Assembly: GCA_017624855.1 (NCBI GenBank)
Contig: JAGAMF010000005.1
Coordinates: forward strand, 666,188 to 730,187
From: Lachnospiraceae bacterium
Lineage (GTDB): Bacteria; Bacillota; Clostridia; Lachnospirales; Lachnospiraceae
Length of the DNA: 64,000 nt
Direction of reading: 5' to 3'
Position numbers and translations under genes: made by a program. The notes below the pieces were generated by a model, which saw only the letters and a list, made by a program, of their open reading frames with translations, searched no databases and had not been told where the DNA came from. This document shows, one piece after another, positions 45,310 to 55,056 of this stretch. Numbering within the stretch: the stretch's first letter is position 1; every line of letters begins with the position of its first letter.

Positions 45310-46395
45310 ATGAATTTTTATAAAATAAGTAAGACAGCAAAAAGGGCACCTTTTACAAGGCTTGCCCTTTGTCTGTTGAGTGTGGTTGTTTTATTGACTT
45401 TTATCGGATGTGACAGTGATAAAACGGTAGTGCTCACGACAGGATTGTCTCAAAATGAAATTTTTAAAATAGAATCGGAAGTATGTACCCGACCGGAAAT
45501 CATGCTGTATCTGACCAATATGCAGAACATGTATGAAGGTGTATATGGAGAGCAGATTTGGGATACGGATGTGGACGGAACTTCCATAGAAGATGCTCTA
45601 AAAGAAACCGTACTTGCCAGAATTTCCAGAGTAAAAGTTTTAATACTTTTGGCGGAAGAAAAGGGTGTGTCATTGAATAAAGATGAGCGCCGTACCGCGG
45701 AAGATGCGGGAAAAGAGTATTATGACTCATTGAGCAAGGAAGAAATCGCTCTTTTGGGTGTTACGGAAGAGATGATTGTGGATATGTACAAGGAGTATGC
45801 CTTGGCGGATAAGGTGTATCATTACCTGATTCAGGATGTGAATCCGGAAATCAGCGATGATGATGCCAGAACCATAACGGTGTCTCATATTTTGATCCGT
45901 ACTTTTCATGTGGACAGTAACGGTAAAGTAAAACCTTATTCTCAGGCGGCTAAGGCGGAAGCTTTGCAGCGTGCCAAAGAAGTGTTGGAATTGGTTCGCG
46001 GCGGAGAGGATTTTGATACTTTGGCAATGACCTATAACGAAGACATTGAAAGCAGCATTTCCTTCCGCAAAGGAGAGATGCCCTTAGCATACGAAGAAGC
46101 GGCATTTAATCTGGCTACCGATGAAGTCAGTCAGATTGTTGAGACGGAATACGGTTATTATATTATAAAATGTACCAATACCTTCAACAGAGAAGAAACC
46201 GATGCCAACAAAATTATTATTCTCAATGAGCAAAAAGAAGAAGCCTTTCAGGTTGTTTACGAGGAGTTCCTCGGCACTTTAACCGGAAATCTGAATCAAA
46301 GGGAATGGGATGCCATTACTTTAATTGATTCGCCGGAAATTACAACGGACAGTTTTTTTGCGGTATATGAGAAATACTTTGTGACGGAAGAATAG
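45310..46395 (+). CDS. Parvulin-type peptidyl-prolyl isomerase lipoprotein (PrsA-like)
   Basis: 361 residues. Signal peptide with lipobox TFIGC (Cys about 34), so it is anchored outside the membrane. N-terminal SurA/PrsA-like helical chaperone domain (about 45-190), then a parvulin domain (about 195-300: ITVSHILIRTF, RAKEVLELVRGGEDFDTLAMTYNED, VETEYGYYIIKC). It helps fold secreted proteins. It sits immediately upstream of CIRCE-htpG and is probably co-transcribed with glyA. Confidence 0.87.
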   Translation: MNFYKISKTAKRAPFTRLALCLLSVVVLLTFIGCDSDKTVVLTTGLSQNEIFKIESEVCTRPEIMLYLTNMQNMYEGVYGEQIWDTDVDGTSIEDALKETVLARISRVKVLILLAEEKGVSLNKDERRTAEDAGKEYYDSLSKEEIALLGVTEEMIVDMYKEYALADKVYHYLIQDVNPEISDDDARTITVSHILIRTFHVDSNGKVKPYSQAAKAEALQRAKEVLELVRGGEDFDTLAMTYNEDIESSISFRKGEMPLAYEEAAFNLATDEVSQIVETEYGYYIIKCTNTFNREETDANKIIILNEQKEEAFQVVYEEFLGTLTGNLNQREWDAITLIDSPEITTDSFFAVYEKYFVTEE

Positions 46396-46427
46396 TATGG
46401 CTTAAATTGTGATAAAAGAATGAATTG

Positions 46428-46454
46428 TTAGCACTCAACTTGGTTGAGTGCTAA
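46428..46454. promoter_or_regulatory. CIRCE element (HrcA operator)
   Basis: TTAGCACTC-N9-GAGTGCTAA, an exact match to the CIRCE consensus. It lies 7 bp upstream of the -35 box of the htpG promoter and 33 bp after the stop of the parvulin gene; it could also act as a weak hairpin terminator for that gene. HrcA should repress htpG in the absence of heat stress. Confidence 0.93.
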
Positions 46455-46461
46455 TTTTGTA

Positions 46462-46490
46462 TTGACTTTTTGATTTTAAGGGATTACAAT
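46462..46490 (+). promoter_or_regulatory. htpG promoter
   Basis: TTGACT (46462-46467) and TACAAT (46485-46490) with 17-bp spacing, directly downstream of CIRCE. A further inverted repeat, TTTTATCT-N10-AGATAAAA, follows at 46506-46532 around the presumed transcription start. Confidence 0.8.
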
Positions 46491-46585
46491 GTTACCTGAT
46501 GATAAATTTTATCTTGTGCACATTAGATAAAAACAGATTTTTTACGAAAGAACGAAAAAAGAGAAATGAAAGGAAGTAAGATAGA

Positions 46586-48619
46586 ATGGCAGCGAAAAAA
46601 GGCAGTTTATCCATTAACAGCGAGAATATTTTCCCGATTATTAAAAAGTGGCTCTATTCAGACCACGATATTTTTATGAGGGAGTTGATTTCCAACGGAT
46701 GTGATGCCATCACCAAGTTAAAAAAGCTTGATATGATGGGCGAATATACCTTAGAAGACGGTTACAAAGCAAAAATCAGCGTTGTAGTGAACCCGGAAGC
46801 TAAGACTTTGTCTTTTACCGATAACGGACTTGGTATGACCGCAGAGGAAGTGGACGAGTATATTAACCAGATTGCATTCTCCGGCGCAACGGATTTTATT
46901 GAAAAATATAAAGATAAAACCAACGATGACCAGATTATCGGTCATTTCGGTCTTGGTTTTTATTCCGCATTCATGGTTGCGGATAAGGTTACCATTGATA
47001 CCTTATCTTATAAAAGTGAAGCTAAGGCAGTGCATTGGGAGTGCGACGGCGGAACCGAGTTTACCATGGAAGACGGTAATAAGGACGGCGTGGGAACCAC
47101 GATCACTTTATACTTAAACGAAGATTGCTATGAGTTCTGCAATGAATATCGTGCAAGAGAAATCATCAAGAAGTATTGTTCTTTTATGCCGACCGAGGTT
47201 TATTTAAGCAAGGCAAATACCACAGAAACACAGACCATCAAAGCAGATGAGCTTCAGGAAAATGATGTGGTGGTAGAAACAATTGCACCGGAAAAAGATG
47301 GGGACGAAACCAAGTTAAAAATCACAAAGCGTCCCGAACTTTTAAACGATCCCGCCCCTCTTTGGACAAAGAACCCTTCCGAATGTGAAAAGGAAGATTA
47401 TTTGGCATTTTATCGCAAGGTATTTAATGATTATAAGGAGCCTTTGTTCTGGATTCATTTGAATATGGATTATCCCTTCAACTTAAAGGGTATTTTATAC
47501 TTCCCCAAGATTAATACAGAGTATGAGTCTTTGGAAGGAACCATTAAGTTATACAACAATCAGGTATTTATTGCGGACAATATCAAAGAAGTAATCCCTG
47601 AGTTCCTTTTATTGTTAAAAGGTGTGATTGACTGTCCCGATTTGCCTCTTAATGTATCCAGAAGTGCATTGCAGAACGATGGATTTGTAAAGAAAATCTC
47701 TGACTACATTACTAAGAAAGTGGCTGACAAGCTTTCCGGTATGTGCAAGACACAGAAGGAAGAATATGAGAAATATTGGGATGACATCAGTCCCTTTATT
47801 AAATTCGGTTGCTTAAAAGACGATAAGTTCTGTGAGAAGATGACTGACTACATCCTCTTTAAGAATTTAGACGATATCTATATGACTCTTCCCGAATGCT
47901 TAGAGGTAAAACCCATCGATACGGAAGAAGAAAATGCTGTAGATGAAAACGGTGAAAAGGTTGAAGCTGAAATCGTTGAAGAGGAAGAAACAACCGAAGA
48001 AGCAAAAGAGAAGGTAATCTACTATGTGACCGATCCGGTTCAGCAGAGCCAGTATATCAATATGTTCCGCAAGGCTAAAATGGATGCGGTAGTATTGACA
48101 CACAACATTGACCAGCCTTTTATCTCTCAGTTGGAGGCAAAGAACGAAGGAATCAAGTTCCAGAGAATCGATGCTGATTTGACCGATGCGTTCAAGGCGA
48201 AAACTTCCGCAAAGGTTGCCGAGGAGTTAAAAGCACAGGAAGAGGAGCTTTCTAAACTTTTCAAGAAAGTGACCAAGAAAGACAATGTGGCAATTAAGCT
48301 GGAGAAATTAAAGAATAAAGAAGTTTCTTCCGTAATTACATTATCGGAAGAAAGCCGTCGTATGCAGGATATGATGAAAATGTATGCTGCTTCCGGCATG
48401 GATATGGGAATGTTCGGTAAAGAAGGACAGACCTTGGTATTGAATGCAAACAATAAGCTTGTACAGTATGTTTTGGAAAACCGTGACGGTGAAAACGTAT
48501 CTTTAATTTGCGAGCAGTTATATGATTTGGCATTGATTCAGCATGCGCCTCTCGATCCTGAAGCAATGACCAAGTTCGTTAACCGTACAAACAAAATTAT
48601 GCTTTTATTGGCGCAGTAG
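46586..48619 (+). CDS. htpG: Molecular chaperone HtpG (Hsp90)
   Basis: 677 residues with AAAGGAAG upstream. GHKL ATPase motifs in the N-domain: RELISNGCDAITKL, DNGLGMT, GHFGLGFYSAFMVAD and the GVGTTITLYL strand. The middle domain has PLNVSRSALQND with the catalytic Arg. An acidic insert rich in Glu (about 450-475) precedes the C-terminal dimerisation domain. Hsp90 family folding chaperone in the cytosol. Controlled by a CIRCE site, unlike B. subtilis htpG, which is outside the HrcA regulon. Confidence 0.95.
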   Translation: MAAKKGSLSINSENIFPIIKKWLYSDHDIFMRELISNGCDAITKLKKLDMMGEYTLEDGYKAKISVVVNPEAKTLSFTDNGLGMTAEEVDEYINQIAFSGATDFIEKYKDKTNDDQIIGHFGLGFYSAFMVADKVTIDTLSYKSEAKAVHWECDGGTEFTMEDGNKDGVGTTITLYLNEDCYEFCNEYRAREIIKKYCSFMPTEVYLSKANTTETQTIKADELQENDVVVETIAPEKDGDETKLKITKRPELLNDPAPLWTKNPSECEKEDYLAFYRKVFNDYKEPLFWIHLNMDYPFNLKGILYFPKINTEYESLEGTIKLYNNQVFIADNIKEVIPEFLLLLKGVIDCPDLPLNVSRSALQNDGFVKKISDYITKKVADKLSGMCKTQKEEYEKYWDDISPFIKFGCLKDDKFCEKMTDYILFKNLDDIYMTLPECLEVKPIDTEEENAVDENGEKVEAEIVEEEETTEEAKEKVIYYVTDPVQQSQYINMFRKAKMDAVVLTHNIDQPFISQLEAKNEGIKFQRIDADLTDAFKAKTSAKVAEELKAQEEELSKLFKKVTKKDNVAIKLEKLKNKEVSSVITLSEESRRMQDMMKMYAASGMDMGMFGKEGQTLVLNANNKLVQYVLENRDGENVSLICEQLYDLALIQHAPLDPEAMTKFVNRTNKIMLLLAQ

Positions 48620-48627
48620 AATATTGG

Positions 48628-48667
48628 AGCGGTAGGGAAATTTACATAATTTCCCTGCTGCTTTTTT
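48628..48667 (+). terminator. htpG terminator
   Basis: AGCGGTAGGGAAA (48628-48640) and TTTCCCTGCTGCT (48650-48662) pair with two G-U, followed by TTTTTT. Confidence 0.87.
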
Positions 48668-48723
48668 ATGTAAATCGTTTGTCTTATCATGGGCAGATTT
48701 ATCAAAAAACACTACTTTTTGTC

Positions 48724-48752
48724 TTGACATCAAAGAGGCAAAAAAGTATACT
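48724..48752 (+). promoter_or_regulatory. Promoter of the PurF-like gene
   Basis: A perfect -35 TTGACA (48724-48729) and TATACT (48747-48752) are 17 bp apart, about 42 bases before the ATG. Confidence 0.75.
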
Positions 48753-48793
48753 TCATTAAGGTATGTTTAAAGATAAAAGAAGGAGAAGAAGCA

Positions 48794-50200
48794 ATGGGCG
48801 GATTTTTTGGCGTAGCTTCAAAAGAAAGTTGCATTTTCGATTTGTTTTTTGGAATTGATTACCATTCACATCTTGGAACAAGACGCGGTGGTATGGTTCT
48901 TTACAGTGAAGAAAAAGGGTTTGACCGTGCAATTCATAATATAGAGAATTCTCCTTTTAGAACGAAGTTTGACAAGGATTTTGCCACAATGGATGGACAT
49001 TTGGGTATTGGTTGTATTTCGGATCATGAACCGCAGCCTTTGTTGATTCGTTCACATCTTGGCAATTATGCCATTAGTACCGTAGGTAAAGTCAATAATC
49101 TTAATTCTTTGGCAGAAAAGCTTTTTGATTGCGGTAAGTCTCATTTTCTTGAGATGAGCGGCGGAGAAATCAATCAGACGGAGCTTGTTGCTGCTCTCAT
49201 TAATCAGAAAGATTCCATTGTAGAAGGTATGTTATATGCACAGGAAGTCATAGATGGTTCTATGTCTGTTCTTTTGATGACCAAAGAAGGCATTTATGCA
49301 ATGCGTGACCGTTACGGAAGAACACCGGTAATTATCGGTAAAAAGCCCGGTGCGTACTGTGTTTCTTTTGAAAATTTTGCATACATGCATCTCGGATATG
49401 CCGATTATAAAGAATTGGGACCCGGTGAAATTGTATATATTACACCGGAAGAAGTTAAGGTAATGGCTTCTGCCGGAGATGAAATGAAGATTTGTACCTT
49501 TTTATGGGTATATTACGGATATCCTACCTCTGCCTACGAAGGTGTGAATGTAGAGGAGATGCGTAACCGTTGCGGTCGTTATATGGCACAGCGTGACAAT
49601 GTGGATGTTGACCTGGTTGCAGGTGTTCCCGATTCCGGTTTGGCGCATGCAATCGGATACGCAAACGAGGCACATAAGCCTTTTGCAAGACCTTTTATTA
49701 AATATACACCCACATGGCCCCGTTCTTTCATGCCGACGAAGCAGGAACAGCGTAAATTGATTGCTAAGATGAAATTGATTCCGGTAGAACCTTTGATTCG
49801 GGATAAAAAACTGCTTTTGATTGACGATTCCATTGTGCGAGGAACACAGCTTCGCGAGACTACGGATTTCCTTTTTAACAGCGGTGCCAAGGAAGTGCAT
49901 ATCAGACCGGCATGCCCTCCCATTATTCACGGATGTAAGTATTTGAATTTCTCCCGCTCCAATTCCGATATGGATTTGATTGCAAGAAGAGTCATTGCAG
50001 AACGCGAAAAGGAAGTTACACCGGAAGTTCTTGCGGATTACAGCAATCCTGAAAGCAAGAATTATAAGGAAATGGAGCAGTGTATCTGCAAGCAGATGAA
50101 TTTTACCTCATTGTCATATAACCGCTTAGATGATATGATAAAAGCAGTGGGTATTGAACCTTGTAAATTATGTACTTACTGCTGGAACGGTAAGGAATAA
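48794..50200 (+). CDS. Amidophosphoribosyltransferase-family protein lacking the N-terminal Cys
   Basis: 468 residues with AGGAGAAGAAGC upstream. The layout is PurF: N-terminal Ntn glutamine-amidotransferase fold (1-~235; FFGIDYHSHLGTRRGGMVLY, GCISDHEPQPL) and a phosphoribosyltransferase domain with the PRPP loop LLLIDDSIVRGTQLRE. PurF normally begins, after processing, with a catalytic Cys (CGI-like). Here the protein starts MGGFFG: Gly replaces the nucleophile, so glutamine hydrolysis should not work as usual. C-terminal CKLCTYCW cysteines could bind a cluster as in B. subtilis PurF. It may be an ammonia-dependent enzyme or a regulatory paralogue. It precedes carB by 55 bases. Confidence 0.85.
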   Translation: MGGFFGVASKESCIFDLFFGIDYHSHLGTRRGGMVLYSEEKGFDRAIHNIENSPFRTKFDKDFATMDGHLGIGCISDHEPQPLLIRSHLGNYAISTVGKVNNLNSLAEKLFDCGKSHFLEMSGGEINQTELVAALINQKDSIVEGMLYAQEVIDGSMSVLLMTKEGIYAMRDRYGRTPVIIGKKPGAYCVSFENFAYMHLGYADYKELGPGEIVYITPEEVKVMASAGDEMKICTFLWVYYGYPTSAYEGVNVEEMRNRCGRYMAQRDNVDVDLVAGVPDSGLAHAIGYANEAHKPFARPFIKYTPTWPRSFMPTKQEQRKLIAKMKLIPVEPLIRDKKLLLIDDSIVRGTQLRETTDFLFNSGAKEVHIRPACPPIIHGCKYLNFSRSNSDMDLIARRVIAEREKEVTPEVLADYSNPESKNYKEMEQCICKQMNFTSLSYNRLDDMIKAVGIEPCKLCTYCWNGKE

Positions 50201-50255
50201 GGTATAAAAATCAAACAATAATATTTTTAGATAAAGACATTTTTAGGAGGAAGTT

Positions 50256-53200
50256 ATGGGCAAACGTAATGACATTCACAAAGTACTGATTATCGGTTCC
50301 GGTCCTATTATTATCGGACAGGCCTGTGAATTTGACTATTCAGGAACACAGGCATGTAAGGCACTCAGACAGTTGGGATATGAAATTGTATTGGTGAATT
50401 CTAACCCCGCTACAATTATGACAGACCCCACAACCGCTGATGTGACTTATATTGAACCCCTTAATGTAGAAAGATTGGAACAGATTATTGAAAAGGAACG
50501 CCCCGATGCATTACTTCCTAACCTTGGCGGACAGTCCGGCTTGAATCTTTGTTCCGAACTTGCGCAGGCCGGCGTTCTGGATAAATATAATGTAAAAGTA
50601 ATCGGTGTTCAGGTTGATGCAATCGAAAAAGGTGAAGACCGTATTGCTTTTAAGGAGACAATGAATTCTCTCGGCATTGAAATGGCAAGAAGTGAAGTTG
50701 CTTACAGCGTAGAGGACGGTCTTCGTATTGCAGATGAATTGGGATATCCCGTTGTATTAAGACCTGCTTACACCATGGGTGGTGCCGGCGGCGGTCTTGT
50801 ATATAATGTGGATGAATTAAAAACCGTTATTGCAAGAGGTCTTCAGGCCAGCCTTGTAGGTCAGGTTCTTGTAGAAGAATCCATTCTCGGCTGGGAAGAA
50901 TTGGAAGTGGAAGTTGTTCGTGACTCTAAGAACAACATGATCAGCGTTTGCTTTATTGAAAATATCGACCCCTTGGGCGTTCACACCGGTGACTCTTTCT
51001 GTTCAGCTCCCATGATTACCATTTCAGAGGATTTACAGAAGCGTTTACAGGAGCAGGCATATAAAATTGTTGAGGCCGTAGAAGTAATCGGCGGTACCAA
51101 TGTACAGTTTGCACATGATCCTGTTTCCGACAGAATTATCGTTATTGAAATTAACCCCAGAACATCCCGTTCTTCAGCACTTGCATCCAAGGCAACAGGT
51201 TTCCCCATTGCCCTTGTATCCGCAATGCTGGCTTCCGGACTTACTTTGGATGAAATTCCTTGCGGTAAGTACGGTACATTGGACAAGTATGTTCCCGGCG
51301 GAGATTATATTGTAATTAAGTTTGCCCGTTGGGCATTTGAGAAGTTCAAAGGTGCAGAAGATAAGTTAGGTACTCAGATGCGTGCCGTTGGTGAGGTTAT
51401 GAGTATCGGTAAAACTTACAAAGAAGCATTCCAGAAGGCAATCCGCAGCTTGGAAACAGGCCGTTACGGACTTGGCTTTGCTAAGAACTTCCATGAAAAA
51501 ACCAAGGAGCAGTTAATCGAAATGCTCCATACACCTTCCAGTGAGAGACAGTTCATTATGTACGAAGCTCTTCGTAAAGGTGCAACTGTGGAAGAGTTAT
51601 ACCAGCTTACCAAGATTAAGCATTACTTCTTAGAGCAGATGAAAGAATTGGTGGATGAAGAAGAAGCACTTATGCAGAATAAGGGCGAAGTTCCTTCCAA
51701 GGAAGCATTGGAGCAGGCTAAGAAGAATGGTTTCTCAGATAAATATTTAAGCCAGATTCTTGCAGTGCCCGAGGATGATATTCGTAATGCAAGAAAGTCT
51801 TACGGTATTACCCAGGCTTGGGAAGGCGTGCATGTAAGCGGTACAGAAGACAGAGAATACTTCTATTCAACATACAACGCCCCTGATTACAGCAAGACCA
51901 ACGAAGAGAAGCCCAAGATTATGATTCTCGGCGGTGGTCCCAATCGTATCGGACAGGGTATCGAATTTGACTATTGTTGTGTACATGCGGCATTCGCATT
52001 GCGTGATTTGGGATTCCAGACCATCATTGTAAACTGTAATCCCGAAACCGTATCAACAGACTATGATACATCTGATAAATTATACTTTGAGCCTCTTACA
52101 TTGGAAGATGTTCTCAGTATTTATGAAAAAGAAAAACCCGTTGGTGTTATTGCTCAGTTCGGTGGTCAGACACCTCTTAACCTGGCAGATGACCTTGAAA
52201 GAAACGGTGTTAAAATTCTCGGTACAGCACCTGCCGTTATTGATATGGCAGAAGACAGAGATTTGTTCCGTGCCATGATGGAAAAACTGGAAATTCCCAT
52301 GCCTGAGGCAGGAATGGCAGTAACTGTTGATGATGCGGTAGAAATTGCAGAAAGAATCGGTTACCCCGTAATGGTTCGTCCTTCCTTCGTATTGGGCGGC
52401 CGTGGTATGGAAGTGGTTTACGATCAGGAAAGCCTTAAGAGTTACATGGCTGCGGCAGTAGGTGTAACTCCCGACAGACCTATCCTTATTGACCGTTTCT
52501 TAAAGAATGCTATGGAATGTGAAGCAGATGCAATCAGTGACGGTACACACGCATTTGTACCTGCTGTTATGGAGCATATCGAGCTTGCGGGTGTTCACTC
52601 CGGTGACTCGGCTTGTATCCTTCCTTCTATGCATATTTCAGAGAAGAACCTTGAAAAGATTAAAGAATATACCAAGAAGATTGCGGTTGAAATGAATGTT
52701 CGCGGTTTAATGAACATGCAGTACGCAATTGAGGATGATGTGGTTTATGTACTTGAGGCAAATCCTCGTGCATCCAGAACCGTGCCTTTGGTTTCCAAGG
52801 TATGTAACATCCAGATGGTAAAACTCGCAACACATATTATTACAAGCGAATTAACCGGCAAACCTTCACCCGTACCTGAGTTAAAAGAAAGCAAGTACGA
52901 TTACTTCGGTGTTAAGGAAGCGGTATTCCCCTTCAATATGTTCTCGGAAGTTGATCCCTTGTTAGGACCCGAAATGCGTTCTACCGGTGAAGTTCTCGGT
53001 ATTGCGTCAGACTTTGGTGAGGCATATTACAAGGCTCAGGAAGCTACACAGAATCCTCTTCCTTTGGAAGGAACTGTTTTAATCAGTGTTAACCGTCAGG
53101 ATAAGCCTGAGGTTCCCGAAGTTGCTAAGGCATTCCACGAGTGCGGATTTAAGATTATTGCAACCGGATCTACCTATGATTTGATTGTGGCTAACGGTAT

Positions 53201-53480
53201 TCCCGCAGAGAAGATTAATAAGATGCAGGAAGGCAGACCCAACATTGTAGATGCCATTACCAATAAGCAGATTCAGTTGATTATCAATACCCCTGCAGGC
53301 AAGGAAAAAGTATTTGACGACAGCTATGTGCGTAAGTCAGCAATTAAGCACAAAGTTCCTTACATCACCACTATGGCTGCTGCTAAGGCAAGTGCTGCGG
53401 GTATTGCGGCTGTTAAGAAAAACGGTAAGATTGCCGTGGATTCCATTCAGCACATCCACAGTACCATTACTCAGGAGTAA
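50256..53480 (+). CDS. carB: Carbamoyl phosphate synthase, large subunit
   Basis: 1074 residues, full length. Two homologous ATP-grasp halves: first GSGPIIIGQACEFDYSG, RPAYTMGGAGGG; second GGGPNRIGQGIEFDYCC, RPSFVLGGRGMEVVY; then a C-terminal MGS-like regulatory domain (about 940-1070, FKIIATGSTYDLIVANGI). It makes carbamoyl phosphate for arginine and pyrimidines from ammonia delivered by CarA. carA is not adjacent or in the window, which is unusual. Strong RBS AGGAGGA and biased codon use suggest high expression. Confidence 0.96.
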   Translation: MGKRNDIHKVLIIGSGPIIIGQACEFDYSGTQACKALRQLGYEIVLVNSNPATIMTDPTTADVTYIEPLNVERLEQIIEKERPDALLPNLGGQSGLNLCSELAQAGVLDKYNVKVIGVQVDAIEKGEDRIAFKETMNSLGIEMARSEVAYSVEDGLRIADELGYPVVLRPAYTMGGAGGGLVYNVDELKTVIARGLQASLVGQVLVEESILGWEELEVEVVRDSKNNMISVCFIENIDPLGVHTGDSFCSAPMITISEDLQKRLQEQAYKIVEAVEVIGGTNVQFAHDPVSDRIIVIEINPRTSRSSALASKATGFPIALVSAMLASGLTLDEIPCGKYGTLDKYVPGGDYIVIKFARWAFEKFKGAEDKLGTQMRAVGEVMSIGKTYKEAFQKAIRSLETGRYGLGFAKNFHEKTKEQLIEMLHTPSSERQFIMYEALRKGATVEELYQLTKIKHYFLEQMKELVDEEEALMQNKGEVPSKEALEQAKKNGFSDKYLSQILAVPEDDIRNARKSYGITQAWEGVHVSGTEDREYFYSTYNAPDYSKTNEEKPKIMILGGGPNRIGQGIEFDYCCVHAAFALRDLGFQTIIVNCNPETVSTDYDTSDKLYFEPLTLEDVLSIYEKEKPVGVIAQFGGQTPLNLADDLERNGVKILGTAPAVIDMAEDRDLFRAMMEKLEIPMPEAGMAVTVDDAVEIAERIGYPVMVRPSFVLGGRGMEVVYDQESLKSYMAAAVGVTPDRPILIDRFLKNAMECEADAISDGTHAFVPAVMEHIELAGVHSGDSACILPSMHISEKNLEKIKEYTKKIAVEMNVRGLMNMQYAIEDDVVYVLEANPRASRTVPLVSKVCNIQMVKLATHIITSELTGKPSPVPELKESKYDYFGVKEAVFPFNMFSEVDPLLGPEMRSTGEVLGIASDFGEAYYKAQEATQNPLPLEGTVLISVNRQDKPEVPEVAKAFHECGFKIIATGSTYDLIVANGIPAEKINKMQEGRPNIVDAITNKQIQLIINTPAGKEKVFDDSYVRKSAIKHKVPYITTMAAAKASAAGIAAVKKNGKIAVDSIQHIHSTITQE

Positions 53481-53525
53481 GGTTACTTACACCCGTATAA
53501 AACGGACAAATGGCAAACATAAAAC

Positions 53526-53562
53526 AAGCCCCGATATTTTATATGTCGGGGCTTAATTTTTT
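53526..53562 (+). terminator. carB terminator
   Basis: AAGCCCCGATA and TGTCGGGGCTT form the stem, followed by AATTTTTT. Confidence 0.88.
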
Positions 53563-53630
53563 ATAAAAATAACCGATATAAAATATACGAATATTAAAGG
53601 CCGGAAATATTTAGTAAGTCACCACGGATG

Positions 53631-53676
53631 GTACGATAAGAAAGAAGGAATCTTTCGAATCGTACTGTTTTTGTTT
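53631..53676 (+). terminator. Second hairpin upstream of the EF-hand gene
   Basis: GTACGATAAGAAAG (53631-53644) and CTTTCGAATCGTAC (53652-53665) pair over 12 of 14 positions and are followed by TGTTTTTGTTTT. It stands 60 bases before the TTG start, so it may be a leader attenuator rather than a plain terminator. Confidence 0.55.
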
Positions 53677-53735
53677 TATATTCAGACAAGGAGGGAGAGA
53701 AATAAGGCAGTGACTCATTAGAAAGGAAATGAATA

Positions 53736-54830
53736 TTGCGAATAGAATCAAGCGTAATAGGAATGGAGTCCGCCCGAAGATATCAATCTTCGAGAACACA
53801 GAATAATCGTTTCATGTTGCAGGATTACAGCAGGGAACGAACCAAAAACGATACATATCTGTCTCAGGGAGAGGTGGAGACGCAGGAAAGTGAAGAAGAG
53901 ACCGAAAAAACCGCAAAGAAGGAAAAGGCGCGGAATGCGTCGGTTTGGGACGAGAGGCTTTCCGGTTTGCACCAAAGTAAGTTACAGATTCGAGAGGCTA
54001 ATTATGATACCGCAGCACAATTTCATTATTATTCCACCCAGTATATTTTTATGCTTTTGTTCGGTGAACGGGGGCGGAATATCTATGAAGAGGATATGTT
54101 TGCGAGAGGTTTAAATGCCGAAACCACCGCGCAGAGTGCGACTTTGGAATTTATGCCCATGAAACAGGCGACTTTCGTCAGTGAAGGCTATTATGAAGAG
54201 ACCGAGAATGTACTCTACAAGTCTCAGGGAAAAGTAACCACTGCGGACGGCAGGGAGATTACATTTAATCTGGAATTGGGCATGAGCAGAAGCTTCCGGG
54301 AATATTATCGGGAAGAATATGACATAGCACAGCTTCAGCGGGTGTGTGATCCTTTGGTCATTAATTTTGACGGCAATGCTGCCGCGCTAAGCGATCAAAA
54401 GTTTTTCTTCGACATTGATGCTGACGGAGAGAAAGACGAAATATCCAATCTTTTGTCCGGTAGCGGTTATCTTGCATTGGATAAAAATAACGACGGCAAA
54501 ATCAATGACGGAAGCGAGTTGTTTGGACCGAAATCCGGAGACGGGTTCGGAGATTTGGCAGAATACGATGATGACGGCAACGGCTGGATTGACGAAAATG
54601 ATGCGATATGGAAGAAGTTAAAAATCTGGTGCCGGGATGAAAACGGCGAGAGCACGCTTTATACATTGGCAGACAAAGGAGTAGGTGCTATCTGTCTGCA
54701 AAAAGCGGCAACAAATTTTGCATTAAAAGATGCCAATAATGGAGATAAAGGCTTTATCCGCAGCACCGGCATTTTCTTATACGAAAACGGCAATGTGGGA
54801 ACCGTGCAACATTTGGATTTGGCACAGTAG
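53736..54830 (+). CDS. EF-hand-like calcium-binding protein of unknown function
   Basis: 364 residues, starting at TTG 53736, 8 bases after AAAGGAAA; the next in-frame ATG (53763) would cut a well-formed N-terminus. The N-terminal half is polar with an acidic coiled stretch (about 45-75). From about residue 225 there are three Asp-rich loops: DIDADGEKDE, DKNNDGKINDGSELFG and DDDGNGWIDENDAIWKK, matching EF-hand/dockerin-like calcium sites. No signal peptide or membrane segment is seen. Function unknown. Confidence 0.72.
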   Translation: MRIESSVIGMESARRYQSSRTQNNRFMLQDYSRERTKNDTYLSQGEVETQESEEETEKTAKKEKARNASVWDERLSGLHQSKLQIREANYDTAAQFHYYSTQYIFMLLFGERGRNIYEEDMFARGLNAETTAQSATLEFMPMKQATFVSEGYYEETENVLYKSQGKVTTADGREITFNLELGMSRSFREYYREEYDIAQLQRVCDPLVINFDGNAAALSDQKFFFDIDADGEKDEISNLLSGSGYLALDKNNDGKINDGSELFGPKSGDGFGDLAEYDDDGNGWIDENDAIWKKLKIWCRDENGESTLYTLADKGVGAICLQKAATNFALKDANNGDKGFIRSTGIFLYENGNVGTVQHLDLAQ

Positions 54831-54838
54831 AATAAAAT

Positions 54839-54878
54839 ATACCTGTTGTATTTTACGGAATGCGACAGGTATTTTTTA
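54839..54878 (+). terminator. Terminator after the EF-hand gene
   Basis: ATACCTGTTGTA (54839-54850) and TGCGACAGGTAT (54861-54872) pair with G-U wobble, followed by TTTTTATT. Confidence 0.82.
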
Positions 54879-55056
54879 TTGCCGAAAAATGGTGTGTTTT
54901 TTCATAAAAATTTGTATAAAAATATACTTGTAAAAAGCCACGGTTGGTGTTTATATATATTTTGTGAAAAAACGAAAAAACTTTTTGTACGGACCGAAAC
55001 TTTTTAATGGGTAAAAGGTCTAAACATATAGAGTGTGTTTTTTCGGGGTGATAAAA

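Noticed and set aside
48794-53480. A pur or pyr operon
   Set aside because: Neither the PurF-like gene nor carB has other purine or pyrimidine genes beside it, and carA is absent.
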